From NCBI RefSeq assembly GCF_036013935.1, contig NZ_CP107902.1, positions 7,969,001 through 8,033,000 of the forward strand: a DNA stretch of 64,000 nt, in the 5' to 3' direction. The notes beneath the pieces are model-generated. The model had not been told where the DNA came from, did no database searches, and saw only the letters and a list, made by a program, of their open reading frames with translations. How positions within the stretch are numbered: the stretch's first letter is position 1; each line of letters opens with the position of its first letter. Below, piece after piece: positions 9,580 through 17,686 of the stretch. The stretch is from Streptomyces sp. NBC_00461. GTDB taxonomy: Bacteria > Actinomycetota > Actinomycetes > Streptomycetales > Streptomycetaceae. The position numbers and the translations under genes are program-made.

Positions 9580-9691
9580 GGCACCGCACGGCCTCGCCGG
9601 CCGTCGGCCGGGCTGCACCCGCGGCCGGAGACTGTCGGAGCCCCGTCATATCCTGATCTCAGTGGCCGTCTGGTTGACGAAGGGGTCCGAG

Positions 9692-11110
9692 GTGCCGTCG
9701 ATGCTCGATGCTGTCGTGGTGGGTGCGGGGCCGAACGGGCTGACGGCCGCCGTGGAGCTGGCCCGTCGCGGCTTCTCCGTGGCCGTCTTCGAGGCCCGTG
9801 ACACCGTCGGCGGGGGAGCCCGCACCGAAGAGCTCACCCTGCCCGGCTTCCGGCACGACCCGTGCTCCGCGGCCCACCCGCTCGGCATCAACTCGCCGGC
9901 GTTCCGTGCCCTGCCCCTGGAGCGGTACGGCCTTGAGTGGCTGCACGCCGAGCTGCCCATGGCGCACCCCTTCCCCGACGGCAGCGCCGCCGTGCTGTCC
10001 CGGTCCGTCGCCGAGACGGCCGCCTCCTTCGGCCCCCGGGACGCGGGCGCGTACCGCAGGCTGGTCGAGCCCTTCCTCCCCAAGTGGGACACCCTGGCCC
10101 GCGACTTCATGTCCCTGCCGCTCACCGCGCTCCCGCGCGACCCGGTGACACTCGCCCGCTTCGGCCTGGTCGGCCTGCCGCCGTCGACCTGGCTGACGCG
10201 CCGCTTCCGCGACGAGCCGGCCAAGGCCCTGTTCGCCGGTCTCGTCGCGCATGTGATGGCCCCGCTCAGCGGCTTGGCGACGGGCGCGATCGGCCTGGTC
10301 TTCGCCCTCGCCGCCCACGCCCGCGGCTGGCCCGTGGCCCGCGGCGGCTCCCAGTCCATCTCCGACGCGCTCACCGCGTATCTCAAGGACCTGGGCGGCC
10401 AGGTCCACACGGACTACGAGGTCAAGCGCCTCGACGACCTGCCACCCGCGCGCGCGTACGTCTTCGACACCTCACCCACCGCCCTGGCCCGCATCGCGGG
10501 CTTCGGCCGCTACTACGAGGGCTTCAAGTACGGCCCCGGAGTCTTCAAGGTCGACTACGCGCTGGACGGCCCGGTGCCGTGGACAGCCGAGGAGGCCCGC
10601 GCCGCCGGCACCGTCCAGATCGGCGCGGACAGCGCGGAGATCGGCGCCGCCCTGCGCGCGGCCTCCCGCCAGGGCCGTGCCCCCGACAAGCCGTTCATGA
10701 TCACGGTCCAGCCCAGTGTCGTCGACCCCACCCGCGCACCCGAGGGCAAGCACGTCTTCTGGGCCTACGGCCATGTCCCCAGCGGCTGGACCGGAGACCT
10801 CACGGATGTCATGGAGCGCCAACTGGAGCGCTTCGCACCGGGGTTCCGCGACCGCGTCCTCGCCCGCGCTACAGCCGGCCCACTGGAACTCGCCGCCCGC
10901 AACGCCAACTACGTCGGCGGCGACATCGGCACCGGCGCGGTCTGCGGACTCCAGACCCTGCTGCGCCCCAAACTCTCCCTCTCCCCGTACACCACCCCTC
11001 ACCCCGCGGTCTTCATCTGCTCGTCGGCCACCCCGCCGGGCCCCGGAGTGCACGGCATGTCGGGGCACAACGCGGCGAAGGCCGTCTGGAAGAGGCTGCG
11101 ACAGACATGA
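9692..11110 (+). CDS. FAD-dependent oxidoreductase, phytoene desaturase/CrtI-like
   Basis: A 472-aa flavoprotein of the phytoene dehydrogenase/RetSat-like superfamily. The dinucleotide-binding motif lies at the very N-terminus ([21 protein letters not shown]) and the FAD-binding C-terminal signature near the end ([18 protein letters not shown]). GTG 9692 is preferred because GAAGGGG ends 6 bp before it; ATG 9701 is the alternative. No carotenoid genes are nearby, so a role in carotenoid synthesis is not supported and the substrate is unknown. Its stop codon overlaps the ATG of the macro-domain gene (ATGA). Confidence 0.82.
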   Translation: MPSMLDAVVVGAGPNGLTAAVELARRGFSVAVFEARDTVGGGARTEELTLPGFRHDPCSAAHPLGINSPAFRALPLERYGLEWLHAELPMAHPFPDGSAAVLSRSVAETAASFGPRDAGAYRRLVEPFLPKWDTLARDFMSLPLTALPRDPVTLARFGLVGLPPSTWLTRRFRDEPAKALFAGLVAHVMAPLSGLATGAIGLVFALAAHARGWPVARGGSQSISDALTAYLKDLGGQVHTDYEVKRLDDLPPARAYVFDTSPTALARIAGFGRYYEGFKYGPGVFKVDYALDGPVPWTAEEARAAGTVQIGADSAEIGAALRAASRQGRAPDKPFMITVQPSVVDPTRAPEGKHVFWAYGHVPSGWTGDLTDVMERQLERFAPGFRDRVLARATAGPLELAARNANYVGGDIGTGAVCGLQTLLRPKLSLSPYTTPHPAVFICSSATPPGPGVHGMSGHNAAKAVWKRLRQT

Positions 11111-11619
11111 CGACCACCCTCACCCTCACCCAGGGCGACATCACCCGCGAAAGCGCCGACGCGATCGTCAACGCGGCGAACTCCTCCCTGCTCGGCGGCG
11201 GAGGCGTCGACGGCGCCATCCACCGCCGCGGCGGCCCCGCGATCCTCGACGAGTGCCGCAGGCTCCGCGCCTCGCACCATGGCAAGGGCCTGCCCGCCGG
11301 CCAGGCGGTCGCCACCACGGCGGGCAACCTGGACGCACAGTGGGTGATCCACACGGTCGGCCCGGTCTGGTCATCCACCGAGGACCGCTCCGAACTCCTC
11401 GCCTCCTGCTACCGGGAGTCGCTGCGCGTCGCCGACGAGCTGGGTGCCCGGACGGTCGCTTTCCCCGCGATCTCCACCGGCGTGTACCGGTGGCCGATGG
11501 AGGACGCGGCGCGTATCGCGGTGGAGTCGGTACGGGGCACATCGACGGACGTCGACGAGGTGCGGTTCGTCCTCTTCGACGACAGGGCGTACGAAGTGTT
11601 CGCCCGGCGACTCGGCTGA
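11107..11619 (+). CDS. Macro-domain protein (O-acetyl-ADP-ribose deacetylase-like)
   Basis: A 170-aa single macro domain of the YmdB/MacroD class. The ADP-ribose-binding segment [24 protein letters not shown] (residues about 20-43) and the phosphate loop [10 protein letters not shown] are both present. Such proteins hydrolyse O-acetyl-ADP-ribose, the product of sirtuins, or mono-ADP-ribose esters on proteins. It is translationally coupled (ATGA overlap) to the FAD oxidoreductase upstream, which is an odd partner. A sirtuin, a Nudix hydrolase and an ADP-ribosylglycohydrolase-family gene are encoded 21-24 kb downstream. Confidence 0.93.
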   Translation: MTTTLTLTQGDITRESADAIVNAANSSLLGGGGVDGAIHRRGGPAILDECRRLRASHHGKGLPAGQAVATTAGNLDAQWVIHTVGPVWSSTEDRSELLASCYRESLRVADELGARTVAFPAISTGVYRWPMEDAARIAVESVRGTSTDVDEVRFVLFDDRAYEVFARRLG

Positions 11620-11692
11620 CCCGAGGAACTCACACCCGGCTGGCCCAGCACGAGAACGTGCGCGATGAGGCCCCAGGTCCATCAAGCCCGGG

Positions 11693-12724
11693 TCACGCCT
11701 CCTGCCCGGCGTGGGCGGGGAGTTCGCCCGAGCCTCGGATGATCAGCCGGGTGGGGACGGTGATGGTGCGGGCGCGGGAGCGGTCGCCGTCGAGGCGGGC
11801 CAGGGCCACGGTCGCCGCTGTTGTGCCGATCTCCTCCGGATCCTGGGCGACGACGGTGAGGGCCGGTTCCAGGGCCTCGGCGAGCGGCACGTCGTCAAAG
11901 CTGACGACGGCGATGTCCTTGCGTCCGCTGCGGGCGAGTTCGGCGACTATGCCCATGGCGACGATGTTGTTGCCGGCGAAGATTGCGGTGGGGGGATCCT
12001 TCACGTCGAGGAGTCGGGTGGTGGCGACGGAGGCCCCGTGCGGGTCGTGGGCGCTGGCGAGCAGGGAGCGGTCGTAGGGGATGTCGGCACTCTGCAGGGC
12101 CGCGCGGTAGCCGGCGAGGCGCTCACGGCGGGTGTGGAGCGTGGTGGGCAGGTCGCCGAGGAAGCCGATGCGCCGGTGGCCGTGGGCGATGAGGTGGGCG
12201 ACGCCGTCCTGGGCGCCCGTGCGGTTGGAGCTGACGACGCTGTCCGCGGCCAGTCCCGTTCCCGGGCGGTCGAGGAAGATGACGGGCAGGCCCGCGGTGC
12301 GGTGGGTCTTGAGGTGGGAGTGGTCGGCGCCGACGGACGGCACGACCATCAGGATGCTGACGCGGCGGGCCAGGAACTTGTCGGTCAGGGCGCGTTCGCG
12401 GTCGGGATCGTCCGTGGAGGAGCCCATCAGCAGGGTCAGTCCGCGGTCGCGGACGGTGTCCTCGATACTGCGGGCCACCGCTCCGAAGAAGGGGTTGCCG
12501 AGGTCGGGGATGACCAGTCCGATGGTGGTGTCGGGTCCGCCGACCCGGATGTTGCGGGCCATGAGGTTCGGCTGGAAGCCGAGCTTGGCGACTGCGGCGA
12601 GCACCTGTTCTCTGGTCCGGGCCGAGGCCGGCCCGTCCTCGTTGAGGACTCGGGAGACCGTCTTGGCGCTGACACCCACTTCGCGTGCGACGTCTGCCAG
12701 GGTGGGGCGGCGGTTCGCTGCCAT
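11693..12724 (-). CDS. LacI-family transcriptional repressor
   Basis: A 343-aa LacI/GalR regulator. The N-terminal helix-turn-helix (PTLADVAREVGVSAKTVSRVLN, residues 7-28) is followed by a hinge and a periplasmic-binding-protein-like sensor domain (TIGLVIPDLGNPFFGAVARSIED...). It lies 77 bp downstream of the ATPase gene of a sugar importer on the same strand, so it is probably the last gene of that operon and its local regulator. Three operator-like palindromes at 15921-15950 and 17163-17180 are the likely targets. The effector is unknown, probably the transported sugar or its phosphate. Confidence 0.92.
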   Translation of the reverse strand: MAANRRPTLADVAREVGVSAKTVSRVLNEDGPASARTREQVLAAVAKLGFQPNLMARNIRVGGPDTTIGLVIPDLGNPFFGAVARSIEDTVRDRGLTLLMGSSTDDPDRERALTDKFLARRVSILMVVPSVGADHSHLKTHRTAGLPVIFLDRPGTGLAADSVVSSNRTGAQDGVAHLIAHGHRRIGFLGDLPTTLHTRRERLAGYRAALQSADIPYDRSLLASAHDPHGASVATTRLLDVKDPPTAIFAGNNIVAMGIVAELARSGRKDIAVVSFDDVPLAEALEPALTVVAQDPEEIGTTAATVALARLDGDRSRARTITVPTRLIIRGSGELPAHAGQEA

Positions 12725-12801
12725 GGAGGAAGCCGTCTCCTGTGCTCGTCGGTTCCGGCCGCGGCCTCGGCCGGATCCCGTCGAGTGTCGAGTGGTGGTG
12801 G

Positions 12802-13638
12802 TCAGGTGGCCTGGACTCCCGCGGCCTTCGCCGCCGCGGAATCCGCCACGACAGTATCTCCGGCCTCGTCGAGGGTGAGTGCGCCGGTCATGATGGCGAC
12901 GACCTCCGCCATCGAGTAGTCGGACGGCCTGATCACAGCGGCGCGCCGGCCGAGGCGGTGGACGTGGATCCGGTCGGCGATCTCGAAGACGTGCGGCATG
13001 TTGTGGCTGATCAGGACGACCGGCATGCCCTTGTCCCGGACCCGGCGGATGAGATCCAGGACCTGCCCGGACTCCTTGACCCCGAGGGCGGCGGTCGGCT
13101 CGTCCATGACGACGACACTGCTGGCCCAGGCGACGGAACGGGCCACCGCGACCGCCTGCCGCTGTCCGCCGGAGAGCGTCTCGACCGACTGCGTCAGCGA
13201 GCGCAGACCGATCTTGAGGTCGGCCATGTGCTCGGCGGCCTCCTGGCGCATCCGCTTCTTGTCCAGCATGCGGAAGACACTGCCGAGGACACCGGGACGG
13301 CGGAGCTCGCGCCCCAGGAACATGTTCGAGGCGATGTCCATGGAGGCGGCCACGGCGAGATCCTGGTAGACCGTCTCGATGCCGTGGGCGCGTGCGCTCT
13401 GCGGGCCGGCGAAGGTGATGGGCTCGCCGTTGAGACGTATCTCGCCCGCGTCGGGGGCCACCGCGCCGGTGAGCGCCTTGATCAGGCTGGTCTTGCCGGC
13501 GCCGTTGTCGCCGATGACGGCGAGCACCTCGCCGGGCAGCAGGTCGAAGTCGGCGCCGTCGATCGCGGTGACATGGCCGTAGCGCTTGACCAGACCGCGG
13601 GCCTGCAGCACGGGTGTGGGGGCGGATGTGGCGGTCAT
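12802..13638 (-). CDS. Sugar ABC transporter ATPase (single NBD, FrcA-like)
   Basis: A 278-aa ATPase with one nucleotide-binding domain, unlike the double-domain RbsA/XylG type. Walker A is GDNGAGKTS, the signature LSGGQRQAVAVARS and Walker B VVVMDEPTAAL. It closely resembles FrcA-type ATPases of fructose importers. The start overlaps the stop of the permease gene by 4 bp (ATGA), showing operon coupling. A longer in-frame extension runs into the permease and is not real. An Ala-rich C-terminal tail of about 20 residues follows the domain. Confidence 0.92.
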   Translation of the reverse strand: MTATSAPTPVLQARGLVKRYGHVTAIDGADFDLLPGEVLAVIGDNGAGKTSLIKALTGAVAPDAGEIRLNGEPITFAGPQSARAHGIETVYQDLAVAASMDIASNMFLGRELRRPGVLGSVFRMLDKKRMRQEAAEHMADLKIGLRSLTQSVETLSGGQRQAVAVARSVAWASSVVVMDEPTAALGVKESGQVLDLIRRVRDKGMPVVLISHNMPHVFEIADRIHVHRLGRRAAVIRPSDYSMAEVVAIMTGALTLDEAGDTVVADSAAAKAAGVQAT

Positions 13639-14648
13639 CGGGCCTTCTTCCGGGAGATCTGGTCGACGGTCACCGCGAGGATCACCAGGACTCCGGTGAT
13701 CAGCGTCTGGTAGATGGACGCGACGCCCATCAGCTGCAGACCGTTGCGGAAGACGCCGACGATGAGGACGCCGATGAAGGTGCCCAGGACCGATCCGCGT
13801 CCGCCGAAGAGGCTGGTGCCGCCGAGGACCACGGCCGTGATGCTGTCGAGGTTGTCCGTCTGGCCGGCCTGCGGGTCGCCGACCCCCGTGCGGGAGATGA
13901 GCAGCAGGGCCGCGATGCCGTACAGCAGGCCCGCCACGGTGTAGATGCCGATCGTCAGCCGGGAGGTGCGGATGCCGTTCAGGCGCGCCGCTTCCTGGCT
14001 GTTGCCCAGCGCGTAGACGTGCCGGCCCCAGCCGGTGCTGCTCAGCGCGTAGGCGAGGAGGAGGAACAGGGCGATGGTGACGAGGGAGCCGTAGGTGATG
14101 TCGGTGTGGCCGAGCGGGAAGGTCTGCCCGAGCGCCGTCAACGGTCCGGGCAGGTTGGTGACCGTCTGCTCCGCGGAGTAGATGTGCGTGAGCGCGAACG
14201 CCACGTTCAGCATGCCCAGGGTGACGATGAACGGCGGCAGCGGGATCTTCTGCACCAGCAGCCCGTTGACCAGCCCGAAGCCGCCGCAGACGGCGATGCC
14301 CAGCGCGATGGCGAGGAGCGGCGGCAGGGAACCCTCGGCGGCCATCTTGGCGATCACGATGCTGCCGAAGGCCATCACGGCACCGCACGACAGGTCGATG
14401 CCCGCCGTGAGGATGATCAGCGTCTGCCCGATGGCGAGCGTGCCGACGACCATGACCTGCTGCACGATCAGCGAGAAGTTGCCGCCGGTGAGGAACTGGT
14501 CGGATGAGAAGGAGAAGAAGGCGCAGGCCAGAAGCAGCGCGGCCAGCGGACCGGTGGTCGGTGCCGTGAGCAGTCTGCGGGCCGTGGTCGGCGCTTTGAG
14601 CCCGGCGTACGGCGATGACGTACTCGGGGGCGTGGACGTGGCGGTCAT
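13635..14648 (-). CDS. Sugar ABC transporter permease (RbsC/FrcC-like)
   Basis: A 337-aa permease of the ribose/xylose/fructose class with 8-10 predicted hydrophobic segments. The hallmarks are TLAIGQTLIILTAGIDLS (about residue 72) and VVLGGTSLFGGRGSVLGTFIGVL (about residue 270), which are conserved in RbsC-type proteins. ATG 14648 has AAGGA 6 bp upstream. The preceding 60 bp contain two more near-copies of this ribosome-site segment. It partners the ATPase downstream and the binding protein upstream. Confidence 0.93.
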   Translation of the reverse strand: MTATSTPPSTSSPYAGLKAPTTARRLLTAPTTGPLAALLLACAFFSFSSDQFLTGGNFSLIVQQVMVVGTLAIGQTLIILTAGIDLSCGAVMAFGSIVIAKMAAEGSLPPLLAIALGIAVCGGFGLVNGLLVQKIPLPPFIVTLGMLNVAFALTHIYSAEQTVTNLPGPLTALGQTFPLGHTDITYGSLVTIALFLLLAYALSSTGWGRHVYALGNSQEAARLNGIRTSRLTIGIYTVAGLLYGIAALLLISRTGVGDPQAGQTDNLDSITAVVLGGTSLFGGRGSVLGTFIGVLIVGVFRNGLQLMGVASIYQTLITGVLVILAVTVDQISRKKAR

Positions 14649-14707
14649 GCGAAGTCCTTGTCGGAAGACAGCAGTTCTCGTCGGAAGACAGAAGTCCTTG
14701 TCGGTCC
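14649..14707 (-). repeat. Duplicated leader/ribosome-site repeats before the permease gene
   Basis: On the + strand the segment reads GAAGTCCTTGTCGGAAGACAG, then a variant with CAGTTCTCGTCGGAAGACAG, then AGAAGTCCTTGTCGG: roughly three tandem copies with a period of about 20-24 bp. On the coding (minus) strand each copy carries an AAGGA or AGAA purine core, and the copy nearest the gene is the working ribosome site. It looks like local tandem duplication. Confidence 0.6.
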
Positions 14708-14845
14708 CACTCGCTCCCTCTCGGTCCATGCCGGACGCGAGGGGAACGAAGGGCGGCCGTCCCCGGTCGGGGAGGAGTGGCCGGTGCCGGCCGCCCCGTG
14801 GGGAGAGCAGGGACGTCGTCGTACGGTCCCGGGGGAGGGGCCGGC

Positions 14846-15862
14846 TCAGCCCCAGCAGTTCTGCAGGCCGAACCCGGTGTCCTTGGACGTCACTCCGCTC
14901 TCGGGCTTGTCCGTGATCAGGTTGACGCCCGTGTCGGTGTAACCGGACGCCTTCTTGCCGTCCTTGGCGTACGTCACGACGGCCTTGACACCCTGGGCGG
15001 CCATCTTCAGCGGGTACTGCTGGGACGTGGCGGCGATCTTGCCGTCCTTGACCGCCTGCGTCCCGGTGCAGCCGCCGTCGACGGAGACGATCAGGACGTC
15101 CTTCTCCCGGCCCTTGGCCTTGAGTGCGGTGTACGCGCCCAGCGCGGCCGGCTCGTTGATGGTGTAGACGAGGTTGATGCCGGGGTTCTTCTGGAGGCAG
15201 TTCTCCATGGCGGTCTGGCCCTTGGCCTGGTCGCCGCCGGTGTCCTGGGCGCACAGGACATCCTTGTCGGTGGCGCCGAAGCCCTTCAGGAAGCCGCTGT
15301 GCCGCTGCACGCCCACGGAGACGCCCGGCGCCAGGTCGAGGGTGGCTATCTTCGCGGCCTTGCCCTTCATGGCGGCCTTGGCGTACTCACCGATCAGCTC
15401 GCCGGCGTTCACGTTGTTCGTGGCGAAGAGGGCGTCGACCGCGCTCTGCGGCTCCGTCGGCGTGTCCAGGGCGATGACCAGGACGCCCTTGGCGCGCGCC
15501 TTCGCGATCGCCGGCACGATCGCCTTGGAGTCGCTCGGGGTGATCAGGATGCCCTTCACGCCGGAGGCGACCATGTTCTCGATGGCGGTGACCTGACCGG
15601 CGTTGTCGCCGTCGAACTTGCCCGCGGCGGTGACCAGTTGGGCGCCGTTCTCCTTGGCGGCCTTCTGCGCGCCTTCCTTCATCTTCACGAAGAACGGGTT
15701 GGTGTCGGTCTTGGTGATCAGGCCGACCTTGACGCTGCCCGAACTTGACCCGGCGGTGCCCGTTCCGGCGCCGGATCCACAGGCCGTCAGCGTGAGGGCT
15801 GCCAGGCCGGTGCACGCGGCGGCTCGGAGGAGGGCCGAGGGCAGACGAGGGGTGCGAGACAT
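14846..15862 (-). CDS. Sugar-binding lipoprotein, RbsB/FrcB-like
   Basis: A 338-aa periplasmic-binding-protein-like domain of the ribose/galactose type. A Sec lipoprotein signal ends LTLTAC (Cys about 28), followed by a Gly/Ser-rich linker and the core starting SVKVGLITKTDTNPFFVKMKEGAQ. It is closest in character to D-fructose-binding FrcB proteins, but the ligand is inferred. It is the first gene of the minus-strand importer operon and directly faces the operator pair at 15921-15950. A 197-bp gap separates it from the permease, a usual place for transcript processing that keeps binding protein in excess. Confidence 0.9.
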   Translation of the reverse strand: MSRTPRLPSALLRAAACTGLAALTLTACGSGAGTGTAGSSSGSVKVGLITKTDTNPFFVKMKEGAQKAAKENGAQLVTAAGKFDGDNAGQVTAIENMVASGVKGILITPSDSKAIVPAIAKARAKGVLVIALDTPTEPQSAVDALFATNNVNAGELIGEYAKAAMKGKAAKIATLDLAPGVSVGVQRHSGFLKGFGATDKDVLCAQDTGGDQAKGQTAMENCLQKNPGINLVYTINEPAALGAYTALKAKGREKDVLIVSVDGGCTGTQAVKDGKIAATSQQYPLKMAAQGVKAVVTYAKDGKKASGYTDTGVNLITDKPESGVTSKDTGFGLQNCWG

Positions 15863-15920
15863 GAACGACTCCTGCGGGATAGCGGGCGGTGCGGCGGCAT
15901 CGGAGCATGCCGTCCCGGGA

Positions 15921-15950
15921 TGTCATCGTTGACTTATGTCATCGTTGACA
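15921..15950. promoter_or_regulatory. Tandem LacI-type operators between importer and kinase genes
   Basis: TGTCATCGTTGACT (15921-15934) and TGTCATCGTTGACA (15937-15950) are near-palindromes with TGTCA/TGACA arms and a central CG, as LacI-family sites have. They repeat in the same orientation with a 16-bp period. They lie between the divergent binding-protein and kinase genes. The LacI repressor encoded at 11693-12724 is the likely binder. Confidence 0.8.
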
Positions 15951-16117
15951 CCGCATGGCGAGGATGATGGACTCCGTCTCCCGGAAACGTCAATGCCCTG
16001 CACCCGTCACAAATCGGCAACGTCCGCGGCCGCCGTCCGCCCGTTGCCGTGTGAAAGCGGCCCGTGACGTGCCCGCCTCGTCCGTACATCCGTACGTCCG
16101 CCAGAGAAGAGCAGCTC

Positions 16118-17080
16118 ATGAGCCCGCGTCAGATCACCGTCCTGGGAGAGTGCGTCGCGGACGCCTTCGCCACACCCGCGAGTGCCTCGAACGAACTCGC
16201 CCTGCGGGTCCTGCCGGGTGGCGGACCTGCGAACACGGCGGTTGCACTGGCCCGCCTCGGCACCCCTGCCCGCTTCCTCGCCCGTCTGTCCGGCGACGTC
16301 TTCGGCCGCCTGTTCCGTGCCCACCTGGAGGCATCCGGGGTGGACCTCTCAAGCGCCGTCTCGGCGGCCGAGCCCAGCACCCTGGCCGTGGCGGAGCTGG
16401 ACGCACAGGGGCAGGCCGGGTTCTCCTTCCATGCGCAGAACACGGCCGACTGGCAGTGGACGGCAGAGGAGCTGGCGCGGGTCGACCTGTCCGACAGCGC
16501 CTGCGTGCATACCGGGTCCCTGGCCCTGGTCCGCCAACCCGGCGCGGCGGTGGTGGAGGACTTCCTGGCGGCGGCCGCCCCCCGGGCGACCATCAGCATC
16601 GACCCCAACGTCCGGCCGCTGCTCGTGCACCCCGACGTCTACCGCGCCCGGCTGGCGCACTGGTGCGGCCTCGCCGACGTGCTGCGGCTGAGCGAGGACG
16701 ACCTGGAGCTGCTGCTGCCGGAGACCCCTCCTGAGCAGGCGTGCGACATCTGGCACGCGGCCGGGGCACGGCTCGTCGTCATCACCCGCGGTGCCGACGG
16801 CGCCCTCGCCTCGCTCGACGGCGCACGGGTGCGGGTGCCGGCGGTGGCGACACGGGTCGTCGACACGGTCGGGGCCGGGGACTCCTTCACCGCCGGCCTG
16901 CTGCACCACCTCGGCGCCCACGGCCTTCTCGGCGGCCGGCTGACGGACCTGCGCCTTGACGAGGTCGCCGAAGCGTGTGTGTTCGGCGCCCAGGTCGCCG
17001 CGCTGACCTGCTCGGTCACCGGACCCAACCCGCCGTACGCGGGGCAGCTGGCGCAGCTCGCGGCCGCCGGCGGCGCCTGA
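16118..17080 (+). CDS. PfkB-family carbohydrate kinase (fructokinase-like)
   Basis: A 320-aa sugar kinase. The substrate-side GGGPANTAVALARLG motif (about residues 29-43) and the catalytic anion-hole motif DTVGAGDSFTAGLL (about residues 249-262) identify the PfkB/ribokinase family. ATG 16118 has AGAGAAGAG upstream; a start 18 codons earlier lacks a ribosome site. The gene diverges from the importer operon, and both share the operators at 15921-15950. It should phosphorylate the imported sugar, with fructose or a related ketose most likely. Confidence 0.9.
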   Translation: MSPRQITVLGECVADAFATPASASNELALRVLPGGGPANTAVALARLGTPARFLARLSGDVFGRLFRAHLEASGVDLSSAVSAAEPSTLAVAELDAQGQAGFSFHAQNTADWQWTAEELARVDLSDSACVHTGSLALVRQPGAAVVEDFLAAAAPRATISIDPNVRPLLVHPDVYRARLAHWCGLADVLRLSEDDLELLLPETPPEQACDIWHAAGARLVVITRGADGALASLDGARVRVPAVATRVVDTVGAGDSFTAGLLHHLGAHGLLGGRLTDLRLDEVAEACVFGAQVAALTCSVTGPNPPYAGQLAQLAAAGGA

Positions 17081-17162
17081 CGGGCTGCGGGGCCGCACCG
17101 GCGCGATCGCATGGCGACCGTTGACGAGGCAGCCGGAAGGCCCTCATCATCGGGCCACCCGC

Positions 17163-17180
17163 TATGTCATCGATGACATA
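17163..17180. promoter_or_regulatory. Perfect 18-bp LacI-type operator
   Basis: TATGTCATCGATGACATA is a perfect palindrome whose core matches the tandem sites at 15921-15950. It lies 130 bp upstream of the ABM-domain gene at 17311 and 82 bp after the kinase. It therefore places that small enzyme in the same LacI regulon as importer and kinase. Confidence 0.85.
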
Positions 17181-17310
17181 GGCCGACGGCGCCACGCCTG
17201 GCCGGCGCCACACCTGGTCGGCGGCGCGGATAACGAGCCCCGGCTCCCCGGCACGTCGGCCCCTGACGCGACTGATCTCTGACCGACACCGACCACAAGG
17301 ACACCGCACC

Positions 17311-17604
17311 ATGAACAAGACCCTGCTCGCCGAGTTCACCGCACGTGAGGGAGCGCAGGACGAGGTCGCCCGCCTGCTGGGCGAGTACGCCCTCAAGGTG
17401 CGCGAGGAGGAGGGCAACCTCGCCTTTGACGTCTACACGAAGACGTCCCACCCCCGCGCCTACTGGATCTTCGAGGTGTACCGCGACGAGGAGGCCTTCC
17501 AGGCGCACCTGAAGGCTCCGTACGGCGGCCCGTTCAACGCCGAGCTCACCCCGCTGATCGAGGAGGACGCCTCCGTTCTGACGTTCCTCGACCCGGTGCG
17601 CTGA
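17311..17604 (+). CDS. ABM-domain protein (putative quinol monooxygenase, LsrG/YgiN-like)
   Basis: A 97-aa single antibiotic-biosynthesis-monooxygenase (ABM) domain, a dimeric alpha+beta ferredoxin-like fold. Typical features are the N-terminal strand LLAEFTAREGAQDEVARLL, FDVYTKTSHPRAYWIFEVYRDEEAF in the middle, and a C-terminal hydrophobic strand. Members include the quinol monooxygenase YgiN and the phospho-AI-2 isomerase LsrG. A ribosome site (AAGGACACC) precedes ATG 17311. The operator at 17163 ties it to the neighbouring sugar importer and kinase. Its reaction is unknown. Confidence 0.85.
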   Translation: MNKTLLAEFTAREGAQDEVARLLGEYALKVREEEGNLAFDVYTKTSHPRAYWIFEVYRDEEAFQAHLKAPYGGPFNAELTPLIEEDASVLTFLDPVR

Positions 17605-17629
17605 CATACGGCCGGGCTCTTCGACGTGC

Positions 17630-17659
17630 GGGCCTGCGAGGCGTTCGCCGCGCAGGCCC
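17630..17659. terminator. Stem-loop between convergent genes
   Basis: GGGCCTGCG (17630-17638) and CGCAGGCCC (17651-17659) form a perfect 9-bp stem with a 12-bp loop. It sits between the ABM gene and the convergent M1 peptidase gene and can serve both strands. Confidence 0.65.
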
Positions 17660-17686
17660 ACTGACGGTGCGTCATATCGGCCTGGT

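Noticed and set aside
9692..11110. A carotenoid biosynthesis gene (crtI)
   Set aside because: The protein is CrtI-like, but no phytoene synthase or cyclase is nearby and this superfamily has many other roles.
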